Made by a program: the position numbers and the translations under genes. From assembly GCA_958510825.1 (NCBI GenBank), contig OY294045.1, forward strand, positions 14,063,916 to 14,127,915: a stretch of 64,000 nucleotides of DNA, in the 5' to 3' direction. Below the pieces are notes generated by a model. That model worked only from the letters and a program-made list of their open reading frames with translations. It was not told the origin of the DNA and did not search any database. Position 1 is the stretch's first letter. Each line of letters opens with the position of its first letter. The stretch comes from Brachypterus glaber. Its lineage: Eukaryota; Arthropoda; Insecta; Coleoptera; Kateretidae. Positions 42,520 through 53,499 of the stretch are shown here, one piece after another.

Positions 42520-42780
42520 TGGGAAATGGTAACCCAGAAGCTATGCTCTCCAATGCAAATCTAGTAAACAGCCTAGTAAGCCTGATAAAGGAAACGAAGC
42601 TGTTTGACTAGCAAGAGACTCAAGAATAACACAATACGCCCGCAGGTGGCCGCAGTGTGAATCCTCATCTTGTTTCTCTTTATCAATCAATCAATTATAC
42701 CAACTTACATTTAATGAATAGTAAATGAAACAGAGGATAATATGAATGAATGTATATTGGTATAACTGGTAAAGTTAAAT
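42453..42780. mobile_element. Small palindromic element split by a retro-insert
   Basis: TTTAACTTTACCAGTTATACC at the left and GGTATAACTGGTAAAGTTAAA at the right are inverted. The 215-bp insert at 42480-42694 divides them; without it the element would be about 113 bp. Confidence 0.65.
42480..42694 (-). mobile_element. 215-bp retroposed insert with 12-bp target duplication and (AATC)n tail
   Basis: TTATACCAACTT occurs at 42468-42479 and 42695-42706, directly flanking the insert. The insert starts with nine GATT units, which read as an (AATC)n 3' tail on the minus strand. This is the signature of LINE-machinery retroposition. The body matches no other repeat in the window. Confidence 0.75.
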
Positions 42781-42865
42781 ACTAAATTATCGCATCGTAA
42801 AAAAACGGACTATAAACACTTATTCACAGCATGTAGTGCTGCGAGTAGTATAATAACAATATTAC

Positions 42866-43273
42866 AATGGAGATCTCTACAACTAGAAATATGAAACAAA
42901 AGACGTCTACCCTATCTCTATCTCATTTGTGCTACACTTTCCAGCCAACCCAATAAATACTGTATTTGTTTTTCATACAACAAATACAGTATTTATTTGG
43001 TTGGCCGGAAAGTGTAGCAGTGAGCTGCACGAACGAACATAGCTAATGTGAATCCGTAGAATAAGATAATTCTACTAAAATTTAGATGGCGCCAGTAATT
43101 TCTTTAATATAGTTACACTTTTCGCCCGGCCAAGTAAATATTGTATTTGTTCAACAAAGAACAAATACAGAATTTGTTTGGTTGGGTGGAAGTGGGAGTG
43201 TATGTATGTATTCTATCCTTTTTGGGTAGAACTTTTGTCCCCGTCTAATCTAACGGGAGAAATCTCCATTCAG
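42866..43273 (-). mobile_element. Repeat with two internal hairpins, copy 2
   Basis: Inverted copy of 17044-17461. Ends AATGGAGATCTCT and AGAAATCTCCATT form a 13-bp near-perfect TIR. Internal hairpins AAATACTGTATTTG..CAAATACAGTATTT and AATATTGTATTTGTTC..GAACAAATACAG are conserved in both copies. Confidence 0.7.
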
Positions 43274-43689
43274 GACGTTATAATTCGTCAACAAACAATA
43301 TGCGAATGAAATTGCATATTCTTTAAATTATTTTATTATATTCAAATTTTTAAGAAATTTATGTAAACAGTGCATGTAAGCAAAACATTTAACACATAGA
43401 CAATTTCACTATTTTGTGCAAATAATTTTAAATTGAACTTGATATTGAAAGTGCAAGTAATTGATATACAGGGCCAGAGGCGTTATTTAGCTCTTACAGA
43501 GACGGTAATACCGTTCTTAGTTATTTTTTGCCGCCCCTAAAAAATATTACTTATGACTAAAAACAAACTGCTAAAAAATTAATTATTATGCGTAAACACG
43601 GTGTTTTATAAATAGAGGTACTAAATTTAAGGGGGTAATTCGACATCCAAAATTATGAAAAAAGTTCGTTTAAAGATTGGTCTGGAAAT

Positions 43690-44440
43690 CATCCTGGATG
43701 ACGGAATCGGGGCGCCACACAATGGGAAAATTCAGCTTTCTTTTGGACAAAATTTTGCCGACGGTAGAGAATTCCATCAATTTTAATAAAAAAATGGAAA
43801 GTGCTTGTAAGGCTTTATGTTTTACAGTAATGCTGCGGGAAAGTAGCTTTGAGTTAACCTAACCTAAAAAATTTAGACCAATTTTGGGTACCAATTTTGT
43901 TAACTAAATTGGTCCAAATATTTAATCTGCGATAACTTAGTCAATTTTAAAAAAGTTTTTTTAAAGTTGACTATTCTTTCCCTGACTATTCAATACTTTT
44001 ACTTTTACAAGAAAAAAAATTATTTTGTCGAACGGTTTTAAAAATATGAAAAATTACAAAAACCTGCAATTGCGTAAAAACACTCATATTTCGGTTACTA
44101 GTGGACGTAGAAGAATCTTATAGCTCTCATTTAATAGCTGAGAAAAATTCCTATACACATATTAGGAACTCCACGGTCAGTATGCGTTTTTCGATAATCT
44201 AGCTTGCAGAAAATGCAATTAGCAACAAAAAAAAAACGATGGTCAAAAATTTTAAGATTTTTTTAGGTTAGGTTAACGCAAAGCTACTTTGCCGCAGCAT
44301 TACTCTAAAACTCTAAAACATAAAGCCTTATTAGTACTTTCCATTTTAAAAATTAAAATTGATCAAATTCTCTACCGTCGGCAGAATTTTGTCGAAAAAA
44401 CAGCTGAATTTTTCCACTGTGCGCCATATGGAATTGGTGA
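43690..44440. mobile_element. 0.75-kb palindrome
   Basis: GGCGCCACACAATGGGAAAA pairs with TTTTTCCACTGTGCGCC. GTAATGCTGCGGGAAAGTAG pairs with CTACTTTGCCGCAGCATTAC. CTACCGTCGG/CCGACGGTAG also pair. It follows a fragment of the long-palindrome superfamily (43640-43685). Confidence 0.75.
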
Positions 44441-44929
44441 ACTTTCTTTTGGTCGAGTAAAATGTTGGAAAATGTTTAGTCTTGAGTAAAAAGTTGGGAA
44501 ACTTACAGTCGCAGTCAGAGTAAAAAGTTGGGAAAGTCTTATACTTTAGTTGGGGAAATTTTGTTTCTGGGGAGATAAAATGGTCATTTTTCTCAGAGGC
44601 TGTATTGAAATTGTTAATGGCAGATTTTTCAGTTCCTATTTTTAATGCTCAAGACCCCTTAAATTTACTTCACAAAATCAGCTGCCATTAATTTACATAA
44701 GTTCAATTTTGTCTATTTTTACCAAACCATCTGAGTCCACTGGACATTTTCTCATATTGCTCTGTCGCCAATCCGCCCCAGGGTTTGGTATTTTGGTAGT
44801 AGCTTTCTCCCTACTACCAGTGCATTTTTTTAAAACATATACAGAGCGTATTAAGCCCCCTACTTTAACTTTTGGACGGCTTAAGATATCAACTTAAAAT
44901 TTAAAACTAAAATAACATAATCGAAATAA
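44441..44929. other. No gene seen
   Basis: Short direct repeat GAGTAAAAAGTTGGGAAA at about 44484 and 44518. The 62-codon ORF at 44709 has no recognisable features. Confidence 0.4.
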
Positions 44930-45365
44930 TTTTTTACTATTTATTTGATATGCTTAGGGGGCACAATGGAGACAGGGAGGCAAGAAGGGACATTTTTTAA
45001 AAGGGAAAGGGGGTCGTGTAATACATCATTTTAAAGCTTATAAAATTAACTATTTGACTTTATAATTTTTAAACTTTTTTTAAGGTTTTCATTTTTCTAA
45101 AAAATGCGATTTTTAAGATTTTTTTGTAAAATTTTAATTTTATTATTTAAAATTAGTTTAAAAGTATAATTGATCTATTTTGCATCATATATTTCATTTT
45201 TCAAAAATTGTTTGATTTTTTTAAAGATATTTTGACGAAAATTCCCATTCCCTGTTTAAACTCCCAAAAATGTCTCCTAAAAAATAAAACAAATATGTTT
45301 GTAAATAGAGAATTGTAAAAGCTTTAAAATGATGTATCACACGACCCCCCTTTCTTTAAAAAAAA
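44930..45365. repeat. Interior of the CCGGGTGTCCC palindrome family
   Basis: GGGGGTCGTGTAATACATCA, AAAATGCGATTTTTAAG, ATTAGTTTAAAAGTATAATTG and ATGATGTATCACACGACCCC match 19830-20200, with the same inverted relation between the two ends. Terminal repeats are lost. Confidence 0.65.
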
Positions 45366-45627
45366 AAATCCATCCCTTGCCCCCAAATATATGTCAAAAA
45401 ATTATTTGGGTTATTTTATTTATGTGTTTTAAATTTCAAGTTGATATCCTAAACCGTTCAAAAGTTAAAGGGGGACTTTTGTCACGCTGTGTATATTTTT
45501 TTTTTAACTTTACTCAAAAGATCTATGATTTATTTTTTACTTTTATATGAAGAAAAAAATATTTTTAATTCAGTTTTTCCCCACCACCAAAGCATTTTTA
45601 AAAATAAATATTGAATTAGTTATATAA

Positions 45628-46016
45628 TATTTTAACTTCAAAATGATTAATTAATGGGAACAAGATAATTTATTTGACAGAAATAAAATTTATTTGTCAC
45701 AACTAAATAATTTAATTGGCCATATTCAACCAAATATTTAGTTGACACAAATAAACTGGTTTATCAGTGTACACTGATAAAAAGGATTTATTTGGATATG
45801 GCCAATTAATTATTAGGTTGTGAGTAACAAATTTTATTTTAGTTAAATAAATATTTAGTTCATGTAAACAAATATTTTAACTTCAAAATGATTGATTAAT
45901 GGGAACAAAATAATTTATTTGACAAAAATAAAATTTATTTGTCACGATTAAATAATTTAATTGACCATATTCAACCAAATATTTAGTTGACACAAATGAA
46001 ATGTTTTATCAGTGTA
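45628..46016. repeat. Direct duplication with an inverted middle
   Basis: The block starting TATTTTAACTTCAAAATGAT and ending TTATCAGTGTAC occurs at about 45629-45772 and 45871-46014. Between them a shorter piece is inverted (ACTGATAAAAAGGATTTATT ... GGCCAATTAATTATTAGG). The arrangement resembles two overlapping palindromic insertions. Confidence 0.65.
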
Positions 46017-47279
46017 CTCAGGTTTTTTTTTAAACTAAGAGTTAACGTTTTTTTGTGAATTTATCCTTCCTTTTTTTTTATTTTCTCTTATTTGTCGTTT
46101 ACAAGTTAATCTTTTTTTATAAATTAAAACTTTTCTTAAAAACCAAGTGTTACCTTAGAATAAAATACTTTTTGATAAATAATTTAACATTGTAAATAAA
46201 ACTGACTAAAGAAAATTGCATAATTTAATCTATCTAAAGGCTAATAAATAATTTTCGTTTCAAAACTATTTTTACCGTAAAATATTTATTTTTTTTTAGA
46301 TCAGCCCTCTGACATTATAATTTTTTATAAGGCGGTTCTTAAAAAAAGTTACCTTAATCTTTTGTTTTCACAAAGGGACACCCTAATGTGAAATTTGTGC
46401 TAGTAAAGGTGTAGAAAGGGTGGAGAAAAATGAAATAAAAAATATATATTTAAAAAAATGCAAATTTAAAAATTAAAATCGATATTTTACTAAAATCGAT
46501 CTTTTTCTTAACAATATTTACTTTGTAAATTGTATTTATTTCCCGACACATCAATATACTGATTTGGTCCAATATTAGTTCAGGGTGCTAACTTTTAAAA
46601 ATTTTGTAACCCAACATTTTGCCCAAAAATGGCGCATATACCAAAAAATAATTAAAAAAAATAATGAAAAAAAAAACAAATAATTTTTGTTATAATATGG
46701 ACCATAGTTAATCGTCAGTAAATATATGTTCTAGGGTAACAAGTATTAAAATTTACAGTATTATTAATTTGAGCCATTTCGCCTTAATGTAAATATACAT
46801 ACGCCTCAAAAAAATTATAGATTCTATTTAAGTATTAAAATAATGATTAATATTGAAGTTAAAATAACTATTTTTCACCTACTTAACTAAATGTGAATTC
46901 TTAATTCTGTTTTATGTATTACTGATCCTTTAAAAAATTAATTTAAATAAATATTAAATATTCGGTACTAATTATTTAGATTTAGCTCACCAGTTTACAT
47001 TCTTATAATTAATTAAACCTAAAGGTACATATTTACAAATATCTTCATGTTAAAACTAAAACCAGTCCTTAGGCATATATGGGTCACAATCACACATAAT
47101 CCAAGTATTTTTTTTATCACAACCGATTTTAATTATTAAAAATAAGAATAAAAAACAGGAAAAACACTAACCACAAGGCTCCTGTGGACCCTCATAATTT
47201 TTGGGAACCACGGGATCAACTCGGTGAAAGTTCTTCTTTCAAGAAAAACTAGATACTCATACGTTGCGAAGACGGTTTT
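46017..47279. other. AT-rich stretch without a recognisable gene
   Basis: No exon with credible splice sites or domain. Long poly-T and AT tracts. A 20-codon protein-like stretch on the minus strand near 47180-47245 is discussed among the rejected items. Confidence 0.4.
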
Positions 47280-47520
47280 AGTTATTTTATAGGTTCGTGA
47301 TTCTTTTGAATGGCGGGGGGCGCGAAATCACTTTCTTTGACACCCTCGTCAAGAGCGATATATGCAAGGCCAAGGCACAAGGCTGGGATTTGCAGATACC
47401 GGTATTTGATAACAAGATCTTCGAATGTAGAAGAAGTATTCACGTGATTATCAGGATAATATTTGCTTTCTTTATACGAGGTGGTAAAATTTAACACATA
47501 ATTAAAAATTCATGATCAGT
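47280..47520. repeat. Repeat fragment shared with about 51430-51500
   Basis: CAAGGCACAAGGCTGGGATT, then CTACCGGT..TTTGATAAC-type wording (GATACCGGTATTTGATAACA), parallels CAAGGCACAAGCTAAGATTA and CTACCGGTGTTTGATAACC near 51440-51490. The ORFs on both strands overlap each other and carry no domain. Confidence 0.4.
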
Positions 47521-47939
47521 AGTCGGCGAATTTCCAGTACTCGCATAGGCGCCGCGTCGACTCTAGAGTTGAGGCGAGCTTTTAAATATTTACATTTTTA
47601 TTTCTTTTTATCTTGATTTTTTTTTAATGATTGCATTTAAACGAGTAAGGTTGGAAAAAAGTTATCGATAAATAAAAATTAAAAACTTTCGTATTCTTAA
47701 AAGATAAAAATCTTTTAATCTTTTCTTTGGCCTTGGTTAGAACGCCCTTAGAGTAAAATATTACAGAGACAACCCTAAGAGGTACTTTAAGGACCCTAAA
47801 AACCCTAAAATCACGCAAATATCAATAAAATTCGTATAAAAACAGCCCCCGTGTTTGTAATTTTATAAAATTTTAAAACCTTGATATCTATATGTTTTCG
47901 TTTGGACTTTTACTTAAAAAGTATCCTAATAAAAAATTC

Positions 47940-48565
47940 CTATACACCTAGGTTCGAAATTCAGTTTTAAGAGTACAATAGTAAAAAAAAGACCCGGGTC
48001 TTAAAAAGTTACACTTCCTAAGGGGGCGTAGCTCCCTTAAAATCCATTTGTGGTCATTTGTGTATGGAGACTTTTTTTATAGTTTTTAGTGTAAAATCGT
48101 CCAGCATTATTAAAATTTTCATTGGCGCAATTTTTAGTTTCTATGTTTGATGCACAGAACGTGAAAAAAAAAACTCTTTAACTGCAATTTTATCGAAAAC
48201 GGTTGTTACACTAAGAGTACCTTTTTTTATGTATATTTATCTAAAGAATTATATTTTATTGAGAAAATGTAAAAAAAAATACAAATAAAAAAGGTTTGGG
48301 AAAAAAAGTGACATCACCCTGCCATTTTCACGTTCCTGGTTAAAATTACCAAACTAAAAATTATATTAAAGATAGCCTTTATCAATGTTAAGGCATCTGC
48401 AAAAAATGGTTACTGTAGTTCATGGGGTTCCAGAGATATTAAATAAAAACTACTTCTCAAATGTACCTTACCAATAAAAATCGAAATACCACTTTTGTGT
48501 TTTTTTGCCTTAGAATTGGCTCTACTATATACCGTCAAAATTTGAATATAACGATACGGAACACC
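47940..48565. repeat. Half copy of the long-palindrome superfamily (reverse)
   Basis: GGGGGCGTAGCTCCCTTAAA, AACGGTTGTTACACTAAGAG, AAGGTTTGGGAAAAAAAGTG, TTGATAAAGG inverse and the end GAACACCCTGTATAC follow the family's arm in reverse order to 37600-38060. Confidence 0.6.
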
Positions 48566-49248
48566 CTGTATACATTTTAATCTGGTGTGGGGACATATGT
48601 TGCAATTATGGCTACTACGTTTTTAAACTTAAAAATTTAAAAAACGCTATAACTTCTGAACGAAGAAAGATAGGACTTTTTATATGAACATTTCTTCATG
48701 AAATTAAATCTACTTTTCATTGCCAAAGTTTGTAAACGGGCTAATAAAACAGCCTGTATATAAATAAAAATATAAATATTGTTTAAATCCTATTTGTTAC
48801 TTTTTACCACTAAACCTTTAATACTCAAAGATCTCACCTTTACAATCCAAACCTTCCACTGCGTGGGATGAATAAATCAAATGTCAATGCCTAATATTTT
48901 TTTAAATTTTAAAGTTAAAGTAAAAGATTTTAATTTTATTTTCTGGGGGTATATTCTACAATAGTTGGCTTATCCAATCATTATAATATTTAGCATAATT
49001 TTTATTGTGATTTCAAAAAAATTAGAATTTTATAAAAAGTGACCCAACCATCCGCCCCTTCCCCCCTAAATTTATCTTTTTGAGTATAAGATTAAGCATG
49101 TAATATCTTAGCCTGATCAAAAGTTTCTAACCCATGCCAACAAGTCCCCGAAGTTGGCCCTAAATTCCGAAAAAGTGCATTTTCTATTAATTTGCGCTAC
49201 TGACGAATTATAATTATTAAATAAAAAAGTTTATATGTCACATTTTTT
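48566..49248. other. No gene seen; tail repeats
   Basis: Repeat-like text AACGCTATAACTTCTGAACG and AGCCTGTATATA near 48640-48760 suggests another degraded TIR element. The rest is AT-rich with no exon. Confidence 0.4.
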
Positions 49249-49442
49249 TCTACGTAAACCTATTTTAGTTATTTTAAAATATAACGATAGCACAGGCACA
49301 CAAAATAAGTGGTCTGTACATATATGTACTTCCATGTATTTTTTTCCGCTGAATCCGAATCCGAGGTCAGAATTGGCCCATCACCCACGGATTTTGAGAT
49401 AACCTCGAAAATTTCTAAAATTGACCTTATTTTTCCCTGACG

Positions 49443-49663
49443 GGTATGATAGCATGATTTTAATTTATAATAAACTCTTTTATCAACCCTATTGAAAATG
49501 ACGGGTCTGGGCGGGTATAAATGGTGAATAAACCGGACTTGAGCAGATGAAATTCACCCGCTCAAGACCGGTCCACGCAACATTTATACCCGCGCAGACC
49601 CGTCATTTTCAATAGCGTTAATAAAAGAGTTTATTATAAATTAAAATCATGCTATCTATACGT
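49443..49663. mobile_element. Palindrome containing a second copy of the ACCCTATTGAAAATG MITE
   Basis: GATAGCATGATTTTAATTTA and AATAAACTCTTTTAT at the left are mirrored at the right. The core equals the MITE at 17722-17845. A third part-copy of the outer arm lies at about 50116-50157. Confidence 0.7.
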
Positions 49664-50301
49664 ATTTTGGGGTGCTGAAACTAAGTCCAAGGTCCGAATC
49701 GCTCGATCAAAATGCAGCTGAAAACCACCGCCCGTTGGCCAAACATTGGCGTGCCAATGTTTCATACATTTTACCAATACACACAAAAAAAGTAATCTGT
49801 ACTTTAATAAGGACATATGTACCACCATGTATTTTTTTCCGCTGATTCCGAATCCGAGGTCAGAATCTCTCTATAGGCGCAAAAGAATTCTTTTAGCTAA
49901 CTAATTAAACTAGCTTTTGGTATTTTATCATATTTACTTTTTCTTCCAAGTGCTATTGTGGATGCTTTTCAGCCTCATTTTAGCTGATATTTTAATTCTT
50001 GGATTCGGATTCAGCGGAAAAAATACAGCGAAATCTTGTATGGAACTTTTAATATCTTCAATTTTCTGCCACCTATTCTGGCCGGTTTTCACGTGTTTTT
50101 TTGCCCCAAAATACGTATAGATAGCATGATTTTAATTTATAATAAACTCTTTTATCTAAAATTAGGTAATTTTGAGGTATTTTTTGAGATGTCGAAACCT
50201 TGACGTTTTTGGTCAATTTGAGTGCAGATTCGTTTTCAGCGCCAATTCTGACCTCAGATTCGGATTCAGCGGAAAAAAGTACATGGAAGTACATATACGG
50301 T

Positions 50302-51157
50302 AGGCTTCTTTGTACAAGACACGGGGGTTCAAAAGAGCTATTCGCTCGGCAGGTACCCCACAGTATTCCAAGCGGAAGTCTTTGCGATACAGGAAGCGGC
50401 AAGATGCGAAGAGGTTCTAGGGAGTAACGGATCAGATGTATACATCTGCTCCGACAGCCAAGCAGCCCTCAAGGCTCTCAGTGCACCCGGCACAAAATCC
50501 AGTCTTGTGCAGGAATGCATAGAAGCCCTGGAGGAGCTAGCGAGGAACAAAAGAGTCCACCTTGTATGGGTCCCTGGACACAGCGGGATACCAGGCAACG
50601 AGAAGGCAGACGAACTTGCCAGGCTCGGAGCCGAGACTCCGTGCATGGGACCCGAGCCCATGCTTGGTATTACAAGGAAACAAGTCACATCAGCCCTCAA
50701 CAGAGTCACGAACTGCAGACAGGCAAAGGACTTCCTTTCCGGTCCAAGCAAGTCAAAAACCGCGTGGCTACTAGGAAGAAGCCGAGCCACGATCAGCCAA
50801 CTCACAGGGTTCCTCACGGGTCACTGTGGACTAGGAAGGCACCTGTTCAAGATGAAGGTCGGTAACGACCCCGTCTGTTCGGGTTGCGGGATAGACGAAG
50901 AATCGCCCTTCCATTTCCTAGGACAATGCGATCGGTTCGGCAGAATACGACAGGAGATCTTCGGAGTGGCAACTCTCCGAAGAGAGGAGTTGCGTACCCT
51001 TGCCTGGACAGATATCGCGACCTTTATAAGGAGGTCCGGCAGGTTTAGGCAGGGAGTAGGGTAGGTGTGTGGCTGGGACAGCTCGGGGCTGGCAAAAAGG
51101 GCCATAATGGCCTAGTTGCCTGGCTTGTAGCCTCCCCACCCTTACTACTACTACTAC
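50302..51157 (+). pseudogene. 5'-truncated GC-rich LINE: RNase H and C-terminal region
   Basis: The open frame from the insertion point to 51064 encodes a ribonuclease H domain: YPTVFQAEVFAIQEA, then VYICSDSQAALKAL, then VWVPGHSGIPGNEKADELAR, with the acidic residues and His expected for catalysis. A Cys/His cluster VCSGCGIDEESPFHFLGQC and a short tail follow. RT and endonuclease are missing. It is flanked by TACATATACGGT at 50290-50301 and 51158-51169 (12-bp target duplication) and ends with (CTA)n. Base composition (over 50% GC) contrasts sharply with its surroundings. RNase H places it near the I/LOA/R1-type LINEs (inference). Confidence 0.85.
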
Positions 51158-51205
51158 TACATATACGGTTATCAAATTAGAGACCACTTTTTTTGTGTGC
51201 CTGTG

Positions 51206-51303
51206 TAATCTACGCAACGAGTATGGGGTCTAAGCTCCATTTTGATGCCATTTTTGTTAAAATGTTGATGTTAAGTGTCGCTTACTCGTTGCGTAGATTA
51301 ACG
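51206..51303. mobile_element. 98-bp palindromic MITE nested in the right arm
   Basis: TAATCTACGCAACGAGTA at the left and TACTCGTTGCGTAGATTA at the right are perfect inverted ends. The host arm is interrupted at this point relative to its left-hand partner (GATAGCACAGGCAC). Confidence 0.7.
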
Positions 51304-51539
51304 TAATATTTTAAAATAACTAAAATAGGTTTATATACAAAGTTAAATAATGATTTCCCTGCTATGATCAAAAGTTTTCAGTATTCAGTACTAAATTTTC
51401 AACAGTGTACTTTCTTTGACATGCTAGTCAATACTTGGCACAAGGCACAAGCTAAGATTACCAGGCATCTACCGGTGTTTGATAACCGAGGGGTCTATCT
51501 ATCACTGGCTGTATTCGATGTACAAATTTGTCTGCATTA

Positions 51540-52225
51540 ATAATGCAGACCCTTGCAGTACCTGCATTACTAGCATTAAATGTGCATTATCTGCATTATC
51601 TGTAAATTACGTAGGTACATTATTTGCATTAAGGCTCCTTTTCACGGAGTGAAGTTTGGTTTGGACTTTTTCAGTCACTGCGCATGCCTTCAGGCAAATT
51701 CGATGCTATTTTCGAGCCATCAAATTATTAGAAAAAGTTCTATTTTTCGACGATTTTGATGCAAGATTTATAGTTATTTTCGTGATACCAACCTGGAAAA
51801 AAGTTACTAAATCGATTTTTTTTCACTAATATAGTAGCAACTGGACATGTTTATTATTATTATTATCAATAATAGGCCGGTCTGTCTAACTAAAAAGCTT
51901 CCTTAAAAAAGCAAATGCTAGGTTATGTTTTTGTCAACAAATCCAGAGACACGTCAAAAGTGTCTGGTTGGCAGCATTGTTTAATTTGCAATATATAGCG
52001 TCAAACTTGCGTATAACTTGCTCCGTGAAAAGGCAAATGAATGTGTAATTGTCCTGATGCTATATCTGGCAGCAAACTTGCATAGCACCAAACTTGCGTA
52101 TAAATTTCTCCGTGAAAAGGCGCCTTTACTGCCTATTACATCTTCAGTACCTGCATTATTTTGCATTACTCTTCATTATTCTGGATTATTGTGCATTATT
52201 CTGCATTACTCTGGTTTGCATTTTG
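51540..52225. repeat. Degenerate TGCATTA tandem array split by a TIR element
   Basis: TGCATTA-type repeats at 51540-51630 and again at 52145-52220. The element at 51631-52127 sits between them. Confidence 0.6.
51631..52127. mobile_element. 497-bp element, TIR AAGGCTCCTTTTCACGGAG
   Basis: The left AAGGCTCCTTTTCACGGAG is inverted at the right as CTCCGTGAAAAGGCGCCTT. Near the right end a tandem copy of AAACTTGCGTATAACTTGC..CTCCGTGAAAAGGC suggests an end duplication. It contains a TTTGGTTTGGACTTTT stretch just after the left TIR, the family motif of 3394-3800. Confidence 0.65.
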
Positions 52226-52842
52226 TTGTTTTTTCATAAAAAAATTAATTCTAGTTACTGCAATAAACAGTAACATAATTAACAAGAATCCATTTCCATT
52301 TTCGCTCTCAGATTACCTGGAGTCGAGATATCACCTGCGCCAGCAAAAAAAGTCATCGTGTTCATGTCGGCATTTTGAAAAAAGTTCTGATCAATTTTTT
52401 TTTTGTTAACTTCAAACTATTTATTTTATGTATAAGAAAACCCTATAATAAAATATAATTTTTTTCTACGAAAAAAAAAATTTTTAAAAAAAAGGTAGAT
52501 TCCACCAGAAACCCCCCTTAATATTGTTGCAAATTTACAAATTTTTAAGATGATCTAAAATTAATGATTGATGAAAAACTTGTTGAAGTAAGGAAATTTT
52601 TCTCAACGTACATAATTAGTTTGTAGAAACGCTGTCGCTTTCAACGCTAATGTTCAAAACAAGTTAAAGAATGTTTTAGAACCATAAATATCGAAAAGGA
52701 AACATACCTAGTTTATTCATTTCCTATTTCCTTTAACTAGATAATTTAATTTATTTTTATTTAGCGTGAAATCTGTAATAAAAATATAGCTTTTCTTAAA
52801 ACAGAACAAACTGTTTAAATAAAAGTTGCTTTTTATTATTAT

Positions 52843-53082
52843 GGGAGGATTGGTGTAGTGGTCTACCGCGTCTGTACATGACAAGTCTACTAGCCAACTA
52901 GCGTGAGTTCGATTCTCACTGGCTCAGATTTGCCTTTTTCAGTTAATTAATAATTGAAATTTGGCGAAGGCGATACCTGAAGCGGGCACTCCCTCGAAAG
53001 TTAATATAAGCCGGTGGTTCCCTCTACTACTAGCCCACACAAATCCTGGACTTAATTAAGTAGAATAGTACGAGGTTAAATA
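52843..53082 (+). mobile_element. tRNA-derived SINE, copy d
   Basis: Head GGGAGGATTGGTGTAGTGG, GTGAGTTCGATTCTCAC, body and end GTAGAATAGTACGAGGTTAA as in copies b and c. It differs by a loss of the TTGG segment before TCGAAAGT and of GGGGATGC in CTGGACTTAATTAAG. A diverged member. Confidence 0.85.
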
Positions 53083-53499
53083 TTTGTAATAATTTAACAA
53101 TAGTTTGTTCTTATTTTCAATGTAGCTGGGAAACCAGGAGCGGAACGGGGTAGCTAACAGTGATTTAAAGAAAAACTTTAAAAAAATGTTAAATTATCAT
53201 TTATTAGATCTTTTTGGAAAATTATGATTGTACAAATGTTATAAATTAATAAATTATAAACTTATAATTATAATTTTATAATAAAAAATGTAGGAACAAA
53301 AAAACTTTTATCCCGTTTTGCCCCCTACCCGGGGCACAATAGGATATATTATTTAAATCTCCAGATTTGAATTTAATTTTTTTTAATTTTCTGTGATAGC
53401 TTCTACTAAATGTTTTCTAAGAAGCAACGGTCTGTCTGTTTTCCTTTTGTACTGACGCATCATCTATAACAAAATTAAATACAATAAAATTACTTACAA
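53083..53499. other. No gene seen
   Basis: AT-rich spacer between SINE d and the LINE. The word CCCGTTTTGCCCCCTACCCGG stands out by GC content, but no feature was recognised. Confidence 0.4.

Larger units (their letters stand above)
49249..51339. mobile_element. Large palindromic element carrying three nested insertions
   Basis: Outer arms AAACCTATTTTAGTTATTTT (left) and AAAATAACTAAAATAGGTTT (right). The inner arm CCGCTGAATCCGAATCCGAG pairs with the inverse at 50250-50272. Nested inside are the palindrome 49443-49663, a LINE remnant at 50302-51157 and a hairpin at 51206-51303. Removing the nested pieces leaves recognisable facing arms. Confidence 0.65.

Noticed and set aside
47165..47260. 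Minus-strand protein-like stretch FHRVDPVVPKNYEGPQEPCG followed by TAG or a GTTAGT donor
   Set aside because: Only about 24 codons, no convincing acceptor and no neighbouring exon; noted but not called.
47551..47565. GTCGACTCTAGAG, identical to part of a common cloning-vector polylinker
   Set aside because: Only 13 bases match and the following BamHI-like part is absent; likely chance.
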